Shown: positions 24,654 through 34,338 of the stretch, in pieces | How positions within the stretch are numbered: position 1 is the first letter of the stretch | Layout: every line of letters begins with the position of its first letter | Origin: SCGC-AAA076-P13 sp964276235 | GTDB taxonomy: Bacteria; Pseudomonadota; Gammaproteobacteria; Magnimaribacterales; D2472 | DNA: 64,000 nucleotides | NCBI GenBank assembly: GCA_964276235.1 | Contig: CAXYEK010000004.1 | Coordinates: forward strand, 1-64,000 | Direction of reading: 5' to 3' | Position numbers and translations under genes: made by a program | Notes under the pieces: model-generated | The model's database searches: none | What the model was told of the DNA's origin: nothing | Seen by the model: only the letters and a program-made list of their open reading frames with translations

Positions 24654-26210
24654 ATGGATGTTGAACTAAAAGGATCGCTTGCAGAAACTTTTAGATGGCG
24701 ATGCAAGAACTCTGCAAACTCCACAGCAATTAAATTTCTTGATAGAGAGCAAACTTATGCTCAATTCGATACTAATTCAAATAAAGTAGCGCAGGGATTA
24801 CTAAATTTTGGTATAAAAAAAGATTCGCGCATTGCATATTTAGCAAAGAATACTGATTACTTTTTTGAAATTTTAAATGGTGGCCTTAAATCAGGTTCTG
24901 TAACTGTTGGAGTTAACTGGAGACTCACAGCTGAAGAAGTTGCATACGTATTAGAAGATTCTAAAAGTGAGCTTGTCTTTGTTAGCTCAGATTTTTTTGA
25001 AATCATAGACAGTATTAAAGATAAGGTTTCTTCATTAAAAAATATTATTGCTATAGATGGTGTTTACTCAAATTGGTTTAATTATGTTGAGTGGAGAGAT
25101 TCTCAAAAAGATCTCGATCCATATATTGAATCTAATGAAAATGATGATGTAGTTCAGCTCTATACTTCTGGAACAACTGGAAATCCTAAAGGTGTTCAAC
25201 TAACTAATAGAAATTTTTCGAGTGCAACCGAGTCTACACTTCAAGTTGTCCCAATTACATATGAGAGTCCTTGTATGGTGTGTATGCCTGTTTATCATGT
25301 TGCAGGCACTAATTTTGGAATATGGGGACTTCTTCAAGGCTGTAAAAATATAATAATCCCTGAGGTTGATCCAGGATTAATTCTTAATCTAGTAGAAAAG
25401 GAAAGAATTGAACTTACAATGTGGGTTCCTGCTGTAATTCTTTTTTTAATTCAACATCCTAATGCATCTAAGACAGATTTCAGTTCTTTAAAGTTGGTTC
25501 TCTATGGAGCCTCTCCTATTGCTGAAGATACTCTTTTAAGTGCAATAGACCTAATGAATTGTGATTTCTATCAAGTCTATGGACTTACAGAAACAACTGG
25601 AGCAATTACACTTCTATCACCTGAAGATCATTCGATAGAGAGAGGAAAATTAAGGTCTTGTGGCAAACCTATACCAGGTGTTGAAATAAAAATAGTTGAC
25701 GAGAATAAAAATGAAGTACCTACAGGTGAAGTTGGTGAAATAATTACAAAATCTGATCTAAATATGAAGGGTTATTGGAACAATGATAAAGCAACCTCTG
25801 AAGCATTTAATAATTCATGGTTTTACTCAGGTGACTTGGGCTACTTAGATAAGGATGGATTTTTATTTATACACGATAGACTTAAAGACATGATAGTGTC
25901 AGGTGGGGAAAACATATACCCTGCCGAAGTTGAAAATGCACTTATGAGCAACTCCTTGATTTTGGATGCAGCAGTGGTAGGTATTCCAGATGAGAAATGG
26001 GGAGAGTCAACAAAAGCATTTGTTGTCTTAAAAAAAGAAGGTGAAATTAATGAGGAAGAGATAATAAATTATACTAAAACTAAAATTGCCTCATACAAAT
26101 GTCCAAAATCTATCAATTTTATAAGTGAATTACCAAGAAATCCTTCTGGAAAGGTTCTTAGAAGAGAGTTAAGAGCTCCGTTTTGGGAAGGAAAAGATCG
26201 AGAAGTTTAA
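24654..26210 (+). CDS. AMP-dependent acyl-CoA synthetase
   Basis: 518 residues of the ANL superfamily. P-loop-like YTSGTTGNPKG near 171, the VYGLTETTG motif, YSGDLGYLD with the ribose-binding Asp, and the C-terminal catalytic lysine motif PRNPSGKVLRREL. It activates a carboxylic acid as an acyl-AMP and then a CoA thioester. Chain length or aromatic specificity cannot be read; it could serve the catabolic island or general fatty-acid use with the acyl-CoA dehydrogenases at 44-46 kb. It follows infA after 4 bases and overlaps the convergent clpA by 4 bases. Confidence 0.88.
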   Translation: MDVELKGSLAETFRWRCKNSANSTAIKFLDREQTYAQFDTNSNKVAQGLLNFGIKKDSRIAYLAKNTDYFFEILNGGLKSGSVTVGVNWRLTAEEVAYVLEDSKSELVFVSSDFFEIIDSIKDKVSSLKNIIAIDGVYSNWFNYVEWRDSQKDLDPYIESNENDDVVQLYTSGTTGNPKGVQLTNRNFSSATESTLQVVPITYESPCMVCMPVYHVAGTNFGIWGLLQGCKNIIIPEVDPGLILNLVEKERIELTMWVPAVILFLIQHPNASKTDFSSLKLVLYGASPIAEDTLLSAIDLMNCDFYQVYGLTETTGAITLLSPEDHSIERGKLRSCGKPIPGVEIKIVDENKNEVPTGEVGEIITKSDLNMKGYWNNDKATSEAFNNSWFYSGDLGYLDKDGFLFIHDRLKDMIVSGGENIYPAEVENALMSNSLILDAAVVGIPDEKWGESTKAFVVLKKEGEINEEEIINYTKTKIASYKCPKSINFISELPRNPSGKVLRRELRAPFWEGKDREV

Positions 26211-28450
26211 ACTTTTACCTTCTTTTTAATCTCGCTAAACTTTAAATTACCAGCCTTTATGTCTAACTTGATTTGACCACCAGCTTTTAGGTTTCCAAAA
26301 AGTAGTTTATCAACCAAAGGTTTTTTAATATTTTTTGAAATGAATCTTTCCATAGGTCTTGCTCCCATATCCTTATCGTAACCATTATCTGCAATCCAGC
26401 TTATAACATCTTTAGAAACAACGATTTCAACATTTCTTTTATCTAGCTGCGCTTGAAGTTTAGTTAAGAATTTATCTACGATTGAGAGAATGATAGTTTT
26501 ATCAAGATAATTAAATTGAATAGTTTCGTCTAGTCTATTTCTAAACTCTGGTGAGAATAGTTTGTTTAATGATCCCATTGCATCTGATTCGTTAGATGAT
26601 TTATTAAAACCAATATTACGTTTACCAAGAAGTTCTGCTCCAATATTAGTAGTCATTATTAGAATTACATTTCTAAAATCAGCCTTTCTGCCATTATTAT
26701 CTGTCAACACTCCGGCATCCATGACTTGTAAAAGGATATTAAAAATATCGGGATGTGCTTTTTCTATTTCATCAAGAAGTAAAACACAATGAGGGGACTT
26801 CACAATTGCCTCAGTTAAAAGCCCGCCCTGATCAAAACCAACATAGCCCGGAGGCGCACCAATTAATCTTGAAACAGTATGACGCTCCATATACTCACTC
26901 ATGTCAAACCTTAATAGATCAACTCCCATAATATCTGCAAGCTGAGTTGATATTTCAGTCTTACCTACACCAGTTGGACCAGTAAATAGAAATGAGCCAA
27001 TAGTTTTATTATCATCTCTTAAGCCAACTCTTGATAGCTTAATAGCGCTCGAAAGAGTCTCTACAGCTGCATCTTGACCAAAAATAACTCTCTTTAAGTC
27101 ATCTTCAATATTTTTAAGATTTTTCTTATCAGCAACGGTGATACTTTGTTCTGGAATTTTTGTAATCTTTGAAATTGTTTTTTCTATATCTGACTGATTT
27201 ACAGTTATTTTTTTATCATTTTTCCTTGCAATATTTAGCATAGCGCCAGTTTCATCAATTACATCTATAGCCTTATCAGGAAGAAATCTATCATTGATAT
27301 ATTTAGAGGATAGTTCTATTGAGGTTTTTATAGATTCATTAGAATAATTAACATTATGATATTCCTCATATATGCCTTTAAGCCCATCTAATATCTCAAC
27401 ACATTCATCATAATTAGGTTCTAGTACATCAATTTTTTGGAATCTTCTTGAAAGTGCTTGGTTCTGATCAAAAATACCTCTGTATTCTTGAAAGGTTGTT
27501 GAGCCAATACATCTAATTTGTCCCTTAGCTAATGCAGGTTTTAAAAGATTAGAGACATCAAGAGAACCACCAGAAGCAGATCCTGCTCCAATTATTGTAT
27601 GTATTTCATCTATAAATAATATTGGCTTATCTTTAGTATCAAGAAAATTTAAAACTTCTTTCAATCTTTTTTCAAAATCTCCTCTATATTTGGTGCCAGC
27701 TACTAATGCTGCAATATCCAGGGAGTATATTGTTGATTTTGATATTATTTGAGGTACTTTTTTATTACAGATCAAATAAGCTAAACCTTCTGCAATTGCC
27801 GTTTTACCAACTCCAGACTCTCCAACAAGCAAAGGATTGTTTTTAGTTCTTCTTGAAAGAATTTGGACAAGTCTTTCAACCTCTTTAGTTCTTCCTATTA
27901 AATTATCAATTTTATCTTCTTCTACAAGATTATTAAGATTGATTAAAAAACTATTCTCTTGCTTGTCATGTTCCGAAGGCTCATTGGAAGAATCTATATT
28001 TTCTTTAGGATCAGAAATTTCTTTTTCAGGACTTCCGTGAGAAATATATGTGACTACATCCAGTCTATTAATATTATTCTTATTTAATAAATATACTGAA
28101 TGCGATTCCTTTTCTGAAAATATTGCAACAAGAATATTTATTGGCTTAACAACGCCCTTTCCAGATGACTGAATATGAAAAACTGCTCTTTGTAAAACTC
28201 TTTGAAAACCAAGAGTGGGCTGAACTGCTTTCTGAGCATCTGTTCTAACTATACTTGCTTGTTTGAGATGATCATTCAAGCTATCTTTCATTGACTCTAA
28301 ATTGATATCTTTAGACTCTATAAAGTCTTTAACGTCATAATCATTTAGAATCATTAAAAAAAGATGCTCAACAGTCAAATATTGAATATTGATCTCATGA
28401 GCTTTATCAAAAAGGCTCGCTATAGATATTTCTAATTCTTTACTAAACAT
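26207..28450 (-). CDS. clpA: ATP-dependent Clp protease ATP-binding subunit ClpA
   Basis: 747 residues, near the usual 758. N-terminal Clp repeat domain (1-140), then two AAA+ modules with Walker A motifs GESGVGKT and GPTGVGKT and Walker B LFIDEIHT and LLLDEIEKAHPD; the sensor-2 GARPMER motif is near the C-terminus. It unfolds substrates for ClpP (not in the window). clpS lies immediately upstream (1-base gap), the conserved gamma-proteobacterial arrangement, and icd precedes both. Confidence 0.97.
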   Translation of the reverse strand: MFSKELEISIASLFDKAHEINIQYLTVEHLFLMILNDYDVKDFIESKDINLESMKDSLNDHLKQASIVRTDAQKAVQPTLGFQRVLQRAVFHIQSSGKGVVKPINILVAIFSEKESHSVYLLNKNNINRLDVVTYISHGSPEKEISDPKENIDSSNEPSEHDKQENSFLINLNNLVEEDKIDNLIGRTKEVERLVQILSRRTKNNPLLVGESGVGKTAIAEGLAYLICNKKVPQIISKSTIYSLDIAALVAGTKYRGDFEKRLKEVLNFLDTKDKPILFIDEIHTIIGAGSASGGSLDVSNLLKPALAKGQIRCIGSTTFQEYRGIFDQNQALSRRFQKIDVLEPNYDECVEILDGLKGIYEEYHNVNYSNESIKTSIELSSKYINDRFLPDKAIDVIDETGAMLNIARKNDKKITVNQSDIEKTISKITKIPEQSITVADKKNLKNIEDDLKRVIFGQDAAVETLSSAIKLSRVGLRDDNKTIGSFLFTGPTGVGKTEISTQLADIMGVDLLRFDMSEYMERHTVSRLIGAPPGYVGFDQGGLLTEAIVKSPHCVLLLDEIEKAHPDIFNILLQVMDAGVLTDNNGRKADFRNVILIMTTNIGAELLGKRNIGFNKSSNESDAMGSLNKLFSPEFRNRLDETIQFNYLDKTIILSIVDKFLTKLQAQLDKRNVEIVVSKDVISWIADNGYDKDMGARPMERFISKNIKKPLVDKLLFGNLKAGGQIKLDIKAGNLKFSEIKKKVKV

Positions 28451-28451
28451 A

Positions 28452-28793
28452 TTAATCCGTTAATGGTTCGATCTCACTCAATAGAGGATGATCATGATGT
28501 TTTGCCATATTATTTACTTCATATGACATCATTTCTGCTATCTCTTTAGAAAATATACCACATACTCCCTTCCCTTTTGTATGAACAGCCATCATTATTT
28601 GAGTTGATTGCTCATGAGTGTGACTAAAAACTGTTTGTAATACATAAACAACAAACTCCATAGGGGTATAGTCATCATTAATTAAAACGACTTGGTATAA
28701 AGCTGGCTCTTTTACTTCTGGATCTTTTTCGAGAACTGCTGATCCAAAGCTATCAGATGAATCTATTCTTTCATTTGAAAGTCTTATCATCAC
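28452..28793 (-). CDS. clpS: Clp protease adaptor ClpS (N-recognin)
   Basis: 113 residues. The core YQVVLINDDYTPMEFVVYVLQTVF and the HTKGKGVCGIFSKEIAE segment form the pocket that binds N-degron residues and hands substrates to ClpA. The N-terminal about 30 residues are the variable extension. It overlaps icd by ATGA, so the three genes icd-clpS-clpA form one coupled unit. Confidence 0.96.
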   Translation of the reverse strand: MMIRLSNERIDSSDSFGSAVLEKDPEVKEPALYQVVLINDDYTPMEFVVYVLQTVFSHTHEQSTQIMMAVHTKGKGVCGIFSKEIAEMMSYEVNNMAKHHDHPLLSEIEPLTD

Positions 28794-30043
28794 ATTCTTT
28801 TAATCATCTCATCACCAAATCCAGAACAGGATACAAGATCAGCACCATCCATCATTCTTTCAAAGTCATAGGTAACTTTTTTAGCCATAATTGTATTTTC
28901 CATAGAGCTGATAATTAGATCAGCCGCCTCAGTCCAACCCATGTGTCTTAGCATCATTTCTGCTGAAAGCATTAAACTACCAGGATTAACCTTATCTTGT
29001 CCTGCATATTTTGGAGCAGTTCCATGCGTCGCTTCAAATACTGCTAAGTTATCTGATAGATTTGCTCCAGGAGCTATTCCAATTCCACCAACACATGCAG
29101 CTAAGGCGTCAGATATATAATCACCGTTTAAATTCATAGTTGCTATAACGTCATAATCTTTTGGTCTAAGTAATATTTGTTGAAGAAAAGCATCGCAAAT
29201 TACATCATTAATAATAATGTTTTTGCCTGTATTGGGATTTTTTATAATTTGCCATGGGCCACCATCTAAATCTTCACCACCGTAATGGCTTGTTGCTAAT
29301 TCATATCCCCAATCTCTAAAAGCTCCCTCTGTATATTTCATAATATTACCCTTATGAACAAGGGTTACAGAAGATCTATTATTTTCAATAGCATAATCAA
29401 TGGCTTTTTTAACAAGTCTACCTGTACCCTCTTTAGATATCGGCTTTACACCAAGACCTACGCTGTCAGGAAATCTTATTTTATCAGTACCAAAATCATC
29501 TTTTAAAATCTTAACAAGTTTTTTAGATTCTTCTGAGCCTGCTTGAAATTCAATACCACAATAAATATCTTCAGAATTTTCTCTGAAAATAATCATATCT
29601 GTATCTTGTGGTCTTTTTACAGGAGATGGAACACCTTCAAAATATCTGATTGGTCTCAAACAAACATATAGATCTAAAATTTGTCTTAATGAAACATTAA
29701 GAGATCTTATGCCTCCACCAATAGGAGTTGTTAAAGGACCTTTAATACTAACCACATATTCCTTAAGTGCCTCTATAGTTTCATCTGGAAGCCAAGTATC
29801 TTTATCATAGACAGTTGTAGCTTTTTCTCCACAATAAACCTCCATCCATTCTATTTTTTTCTTACCATCGTAGGCAATCTTCACAGCATTATCGACCACC
29901 TTTATCATTGGAGGGGTAATATCAACCCCTATGCCGTCTCCTTCAATAAAAGGAATTATAGGATTATCTGGTACATTTAATACACCATCTATGTAGCTAA
30001 TTTTACTTCCGTTACTTGGTTCTGTAATTTTATCGAATATCAT
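28790..30043 (-). CDS. icd: Isocitrate dehydrogenase (NADP-type)
   Basis: 417 residues, standard for the bacterial homodimeric enzyme. Substrate motif SLNVSLRQILDLYVCLRP (with the regulatory serine of the E. coli SxNxxLRQ loop), metal-binding INDVICDAFLQQ and the GTAPKYAGQDKVNP cofactor loop are intact. It makes 2-oxoglutarate in the TCA cycle and competes with isocitrate lyase, encoded at 32758. A divergent mnmA starts about 95 bases away. Confidence 0.96.
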   Translation of the reverse strand: MIFDKITEPSNGSKISYIDGVLNVPDNPIIPFIEGDGIGVDITPPMIKVVDNAVKIAYDGKKKIEWMEVYCGEKATTVYDKDTWLPDETIEALKEYVVSIKGPLTTPIGGGIRSLNVSLRQILDLYVCLRPIRYFEGVPSPVKRPQDTDMIIFRENSEDIYCGIEFQAGSEESKKLVKILKDDFGTDKIRFPDSVGLGVKPISKEGTGRLVKKAIDYAIENNRSSVTLVHKGNIMKYTEGAFRDWGYELATSHYGGEDLDGGPWQIIKNPNTGKNIIINDVICDAFLQQILLRPKDYDVIATMNLNGDYISDALAACVGGIGIAPGANLSDNLAVFEATHGTAPKYAGQDKVNPGSLMLSAEMMLRHMGWTEAADLIISSMENTIMAKKVTYDFERMMDGADLVSCSGFGDEMIKRM

Positions 30044-30138
30044 TTAATTTATTGCCCTCAACATTAGGATTTTACGTCTCAAATCGGTCATAATTATACT
30101 CTTTATTAAATCATTATAGTATTCAAATAAGACAACAA

Positions 30139-31218
30139 ATGGACATGAAAACAGTTGTAGTTGGACTATCAGGAGGAGTTGACTCTTCAGTATCTGCTTA
30201 TCTATTAAAAAAACAGGGTTTTAATGTCAAGGCATTGTTTATGCAAAATTGGCAATCTGAGCCAGGAGAAGTGTGTACGTCTGAAATAGACTTCAAGGAT
30301 GCATCAGAAGTTTGCGATAAGTTAGATATTCCTCTTCATAGAGCTAATTTTTCAGATGAATACTGGGATAGAGTTTTTAAGAATTTTTTAAGTGAGCATA
30401 AAAAAGGAAGAACTCCTAATCCAGATATTTTATGTAATAGAGAAATTAAGTTCAAATCCTTTTTAGATTATGCTTTTAATATTGGAGCTGATTTTATAGC
30501 AACCGGTCATTACGCAAGAATTGTAGAACGAAATAATTTTAAATATTTAGCAAGAGCTAAAGATATCGATAAAGATCAAACATATTTTCTTCACGAGGTA
30601 AGTGAGGAGGAATTCTCTAAATGTATATTTCCATTATCAGATTTAACAAAAACTGAAGTCAGGAAAATTGCTGAAGAGCAAAATTTAATTACAGCAAATA
30701 AAAAAGACTCAGTTGGCATATGTTTTGTTGGAGAAAGAAATCTTAAAGACTTTTTAAATAGGTTTATTGCTTTTAAAAAAGGTGATATTAAAGATGAAAC
30801 GGGAAACATCATAGGTGAGCATCAAGGTTCAATACTATATACAGAAGGACAAAGACAGGGCTTGATGATAGGAGGTGTAAAAGGTAAAGATGAACTGCCC
30901 TGGTACGTTTATAAGAAAGATATTCCAAATAACCAGATATTTGTATGTCAAGGTGGAAATAATCCTTTACTGATGAATAATGGTCTTTATCTTGATGATA
31001 TTAATTGGATTAATAATATTAATTATGATTATCCTTTGGAATGTAAAGTTCAGGTTAGACATCAACACACACCAGTGAACTCAGTTCTTATAAAAGATGT
31101 TAATGGAATTAAAGTTTCTTTTGATGAACAAATTAGAGCTATAGCCCCTGGACAATCAGCAGTTTTTTATAATGATAATCTTTGTCTTGGTGGCGGGATA
31201 ATTGCAAAAACTTTTTAG
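30139..31218 (+). CDS. mnmA: tRNA 2-thiouridylase MnmA
   Basis: 359 residues. ATP-pyrophosphatase P-loop GLSGGVDSS near the N-terminus, catalytic cysteine C99 in NPDILCN and C195 in DSVGICFVGER, which carry out sulfur transfer to U34 of Glu, Gln and Lys tRNAs. A second ATG two codons in is an alternative start. The order mnmA-purB near icd is familiar from Pseudomonas, but hflD, which usually lies between mnmA and purB, is missing. Confidence 0.96.
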   Translation: MDMKTVVVGLSGGVDSSVSAYLLKKQGFNVKALFMQNWQSEPGEVCTSEIDFKDASEVCDKLDIPLHRANFSDEYWDRVFKNFLSEHKKGRTPNPDILCNREIKFKSFLDYAFNIGADFIATGHYARIVERNNFKYLARAKDIDKDQTYFLHEVSEEEFSKCIFPLSDLTKTEVRKIAEEQNLITANKKDSVGICFVGERNLKDFLNRFIAFKKGDIKDETGNIIGEHQGSILYTEGQRQGLMIGGVKGKDELPWYVYKKDIPNNQIFVCQGGNNPLLMNNGLYLDDINWINNINYDYPLECKVQVRHQHTPVNSVLIKDVNGIKVSFDEQIRAIAPGQSAVFYNDNLCLGGGIIAKTF

Positions 31219-31249
31219 ATCTTCATTATTAAAATCAAATAATTGATGA

Positions 31250-31255
31250 TAAAAT
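31250..31255 (+). promoter_or_regulatory. -10 element for purB, possibly leaderless
   Basis: TAAAAT followed by 5 bases and the purB ATG. No clear -35. Confidence 0.3.
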
Positions 31256-31260
31256 AATTT

Positions 31261-32613
31261 ATGAAATTTGATCATAACAACATTTCACCCTTAGACAGCA
31301 GATATGCTAACAAAATTCCTGAGTTCAGAAAGAATTTTAGCGAATATTCACTTATAAAAATTAGATTTGATATTGAAATAGATTGGCTAATTTTTTTATG
31401 TACTAAGCTTCCTAAGTTATTTAAACCAATCAGTAAGCAATCTATTAAAAAATTAGAATTATTTAAAAATGATTTTAATGATAAATATGTTTTAAAAATA
31501 AAGAAAATTGAAGCTACAACAAACCATGATGTTAAGGCTGTTGAGTATTTTATTAGAGATCACTTTAATAAAGACAAAATACTTTCGGGCTACACGCATC
31601 TAATTCATTTTGGATTAACAAGTGAAGATATAAATTCATTAAGTTATGCCTATCTTGTAAAAAATGGAATTAAGTTATTTGCTAATGAAGTGAGTATTAT
31701 TAATAAGACATTAAAATCATATTCATCTAAATGGTCTAAAATATCCTTTTTAGCAAGAACGCATGGTCAACCTGCATCACCTTCTACTATAGGCAAAGAG
31801 TTAAAAGTATTTTCTAGCAGAATAGATAGAGAAATTAAAACGCTAAAAACAATAAAACCTTTAGCAAAATTTAGTGGAGCAACAGGAAATTTTCATACTT
31901 TTGATATTGTTGATAACAAAGTTAATTGGCCTACTATTAATAAAAAATTTATACATCAATTTGGGATTGAGCAAAACTTATATACAACTCAAATAGAACC
32001 TCATGATTGGATTGCTGAAGTCTCTCATTCGATAGTAAGAATAAATAACATTCTTACTGATCTATGTCAGGATTCATGGATATATATCTCCAATGATATA
32101 TTTGCTTTAAAGTTACAAAAGAATGAGGTTGGTTCTTCAACAATGCCCCATAAAGTAAACCCTATAGATTTTGAAAATGCTGAGGGTAATTTTGGAATTT
32201 CCTCAGCACTTTGCGAATTCTATGCAAATAAACTTACAAAATCACGACATCAAAGAGACCTTTCTGATTCAACTGTATTAAGAAATCTTGGTCTTGGGTT
32301 TGCATATTCTGCTTTAGCAATAATTTCTGCCAATAAAGGTTTATCTAAAATTACCCCAAATAAAATTAAAATATCACAAGAACTAGAGAGCAACTGGGAA
32401 GTGCTAACTGAGGCAGTTCAAACTTTAATGAGATACGAAGGTATTCCAGATGCTTATGAGCAATTAAAAGAACTCTCCAGAGGTTCTAAATTAACAAGAA
32501 ACAGTTATCAGTTATTTATAAAATCACTGTCAATAACTGACGTATCGAAGAAAAAGCTTTTAGAACTAACACCAGCTAAATATATTGGGATATCAACTAA
32601 GCTTAGTAAATAA
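31261..32613 (+). CDS. purB: Adenylosuccinate lyase
   Basis: 450 residues. Fumarase/aspartase superfamily signature GSSTMPHKVNP with the catalytic flexible loop serine, TNHDVKAVEYF, and LARTHGQPASPSTIGKE. It releases fumarate from SAICAR and adenylosuccinate in purine synthesis. Sequence is the long gammaproteobacterial PurB type (PLDSRYANKIPEFR at the N-terminus). Confidence 0.96.
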   Translation: MKFDHNNISPLDSRYANKIPEFRKNFSEYSLIKIRFDIEIDWLIFLCTKLPKLFKPISKQSIKKLELFKNDFNDKYVLKIKKIEATTNHDVKAVEYFIRDHFNKDKILSGYTHLIHFGLTSEDINSLSYAYLVKNGIKLFANEVSIINKTLKSYSSKWSKISFLARTHGQPASPSTIGKELKVFSSRIDREIKTLKTIKPLAKFSGATGNFHTFDIVDNKVNWPTINKKFIHQFGIEQNLYTTQIEPHDWIAEVSHSIVRINNILTDLCQDSWIYISNDIFALKLQKNEVGSSTMPHKVNPIDFENAEGNFGISSALCEFYANKLTKSRHQRDLSDSTVLRNLGLGFAYSALAIISANKGLSKITPNKIKISQELESNWEVLTEAVQTLMRYEGIPDAYEQLKELSRGSKLTRNSYQLFIKSLSITDVSKKKLLELTPAKYIGISTKLSK

Positions 32614-32757
32614 GGCATAAAATCCTCTTTTTGGTAGTAAAACTACATAAAAATATGCTGTAAAAGCGATGTTTTTACTCTATTTATCTTCTATATTGAC
32701 ATTGATAACTTTGTATTATCTACTGCACTACATATTTAATTACTATTTCACTAAAAC

Positions 32758-34338
32758 ATGACTAATCACAACCAAGAGAAAGATAAAGCAAATAACATAC
32801 CTGATATGTCTACATCCAATTGGGGAGCTATAAATCCTGAATATGTTGCTAGGATGCGTATGCAAAATAAGTTTCAAACTGGAATTGATATTGCAAAATA
32901 TACTGCAGGAGTTATGAGAAGAGATATGGATCAATACGATAATGATACATCTTCTTACACTCAGTCCTTAGGATGTTGGCATGGGTTCATTGGACAGCAG
33001 AAACTCATATCAATTAAAAAACATTTTAAAACAACAGATAAGAAATATTTATACTTATCAGGCTGGATGGTTGCTGCTCTAAGATCTGAGTTTGGACCCC
33101 TACCTGATCAGTCTATGCATGAAAAAACTTCTGTTGCCAGTCTAATTGCAGAACTTTATCAGTTTTTACGTCAAGCCGATGCTAGAGAACTTGGGGGTTT
33201 ATATAGACAGCTTGATGCTTCTGAAGGTTCGGCAAAAGATGAAATTCAATCTTCTATTGATAATTTTGAAACTCATGTTGTTCCAATTATTGCCGATATA
33301 GATGCAGGCTTTGGTAATGAAGAAGCCACGTACTTAATGGCGAAACAAATGATAGAGGCAGGAGCTTGCTGTATACAAATTGAGAACCAAGTTTCTGATG
33401 AAAAACAATGTGGACACCAGGATGGAAAAGTAACTGTCCCTCATGCTGATTTCTTAGCAAAAATTAATGCTGTTAGATATGCATTTCTAGAACTTGGTGT
33501 AGATGAAGGAGTTATTGTTGCAAGAACAGATTCATTGGGAGCTGGTCTTACTAAGCAAATTGCTGTGACAAATGAAAAAGGAGATTTAGGAGATCAATAT
33601 AATTCATTTTTAGATGTAGAAGAAATAACTGCTGATAATATGAAACATGGTGACGTAATGATTAATCAAGATGGTAAATTAGTTAGACCAAAAAGATTGC
33701 CTAGTAATCTTTATCAATTTAAAGAAGGTACAGGAGAGGCAAGATGTATATTAGATTCAATTACTAGTTTGCAAAATGGTGCAGATTTAATATGGATCGA
33801 AACTGAAAAACCTCATATTGGGCAGATTGGCGCCATGATGGATGAGATTAAAAAAGTCGTCCCTAATGCAAAACTAGTTTATAACAATAGTCCTTCATTC
33901 AATTGGACATTAAATTTCCGTCAACAGGTCTTTGATTTGATGAGTGAAGAAGGAAAAGACATGTCAGCTTACGATAGAGCTGATTTAATGAATGAAAGCT
34001 ATGACGATACAGATTTAGCAACTGAGGCTGATAATAAAATTAGAACATTTCAGGCTGATGCAGCTCGTGAAGCAGGAATTTTTCATCATTTAATTACATT
34101 ACCTACCTACCATACAGCTGCCCTATCCACCGATAATCTAGCTAAGGAGTATTTTGGTAATCAAGGAATGCTTGGTTATGTTGCTGGAGTTCAACGCAAG
34201 GAAATTAGAGAAGGTATTGCCTGTGTTAAACATCAAAACATGTCTGGTTCAGATATGGGTGATGATCACAAAGAATATTTTGCAGGTGATGCTGCACTAA
34301 AGGCCGCTGGTGAAGATAATACTATGAACCAATTCTAA
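32758..34338 (+). CDS. aceA: Isocitrate lyase
   Basis: 526 residues, the long isocitrate-lyase form known from Pseudomonas. Active-site loop K216-Q-C218-G-H220 (the common form is KKCGH; Gln at the second position is seen in this subfamily), with DIDAGFGNEEATY and the later NNSPSFNWT motif. It splits isocitrate to glyoxylate and succinate for growth on C2 units from fatty acids. Malate synthase is not in the window. A TTGACA at 32696 with TCTACT 17 bases on is a possible promoter in the 144-base gap upstream. Its end overlaps the next convergent gene by 4 bases. Confidence 0.95.
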   Translation: MTNHNQEKDKANNIPDMSTSNWGAINPEYVARMRMQNKFQTGIDIAKYTAGVMRRDMDQYDNDTSSYTQSLGCWHGFIGQQKLISIKKHFKTTDKKYLYLSGWMVAALRSEFGPLPDQSMHEKTSVASLIAELYQFLRQADARELGGLYRQLDASEGSAKDEIQSSIDNFETHVVPIIADIDAGFGNEEATYLMAKQMIEAGACCIQIENQVSDEKQCGHQDGKVTVPHADFLAKINAVRYAFLELGVDEGVIVARTDSLGAGLTKQIAVTNEKGDLGDQYNSFLDVEEITADNMKHGDVMINQDGKLVRPKRLPSNLYQFKEGTGEARCILDSITSLQNGADLIWIETEKPHIGQIGAMMDEIKKVVPNAKLVYNNSPSFNWTLNFRQQVFDLMSEEGKDMSAYDRADLMNESYDDTDLATEADNKIRTFQADAAREAGIFHHLITLPTYHTAALSTDNLAKEYFGNQGMLGYVAGVQRKEIREGIACVKHQNMSGSDMGDDHKEYFAGDAALKAAGEDNTMNQF

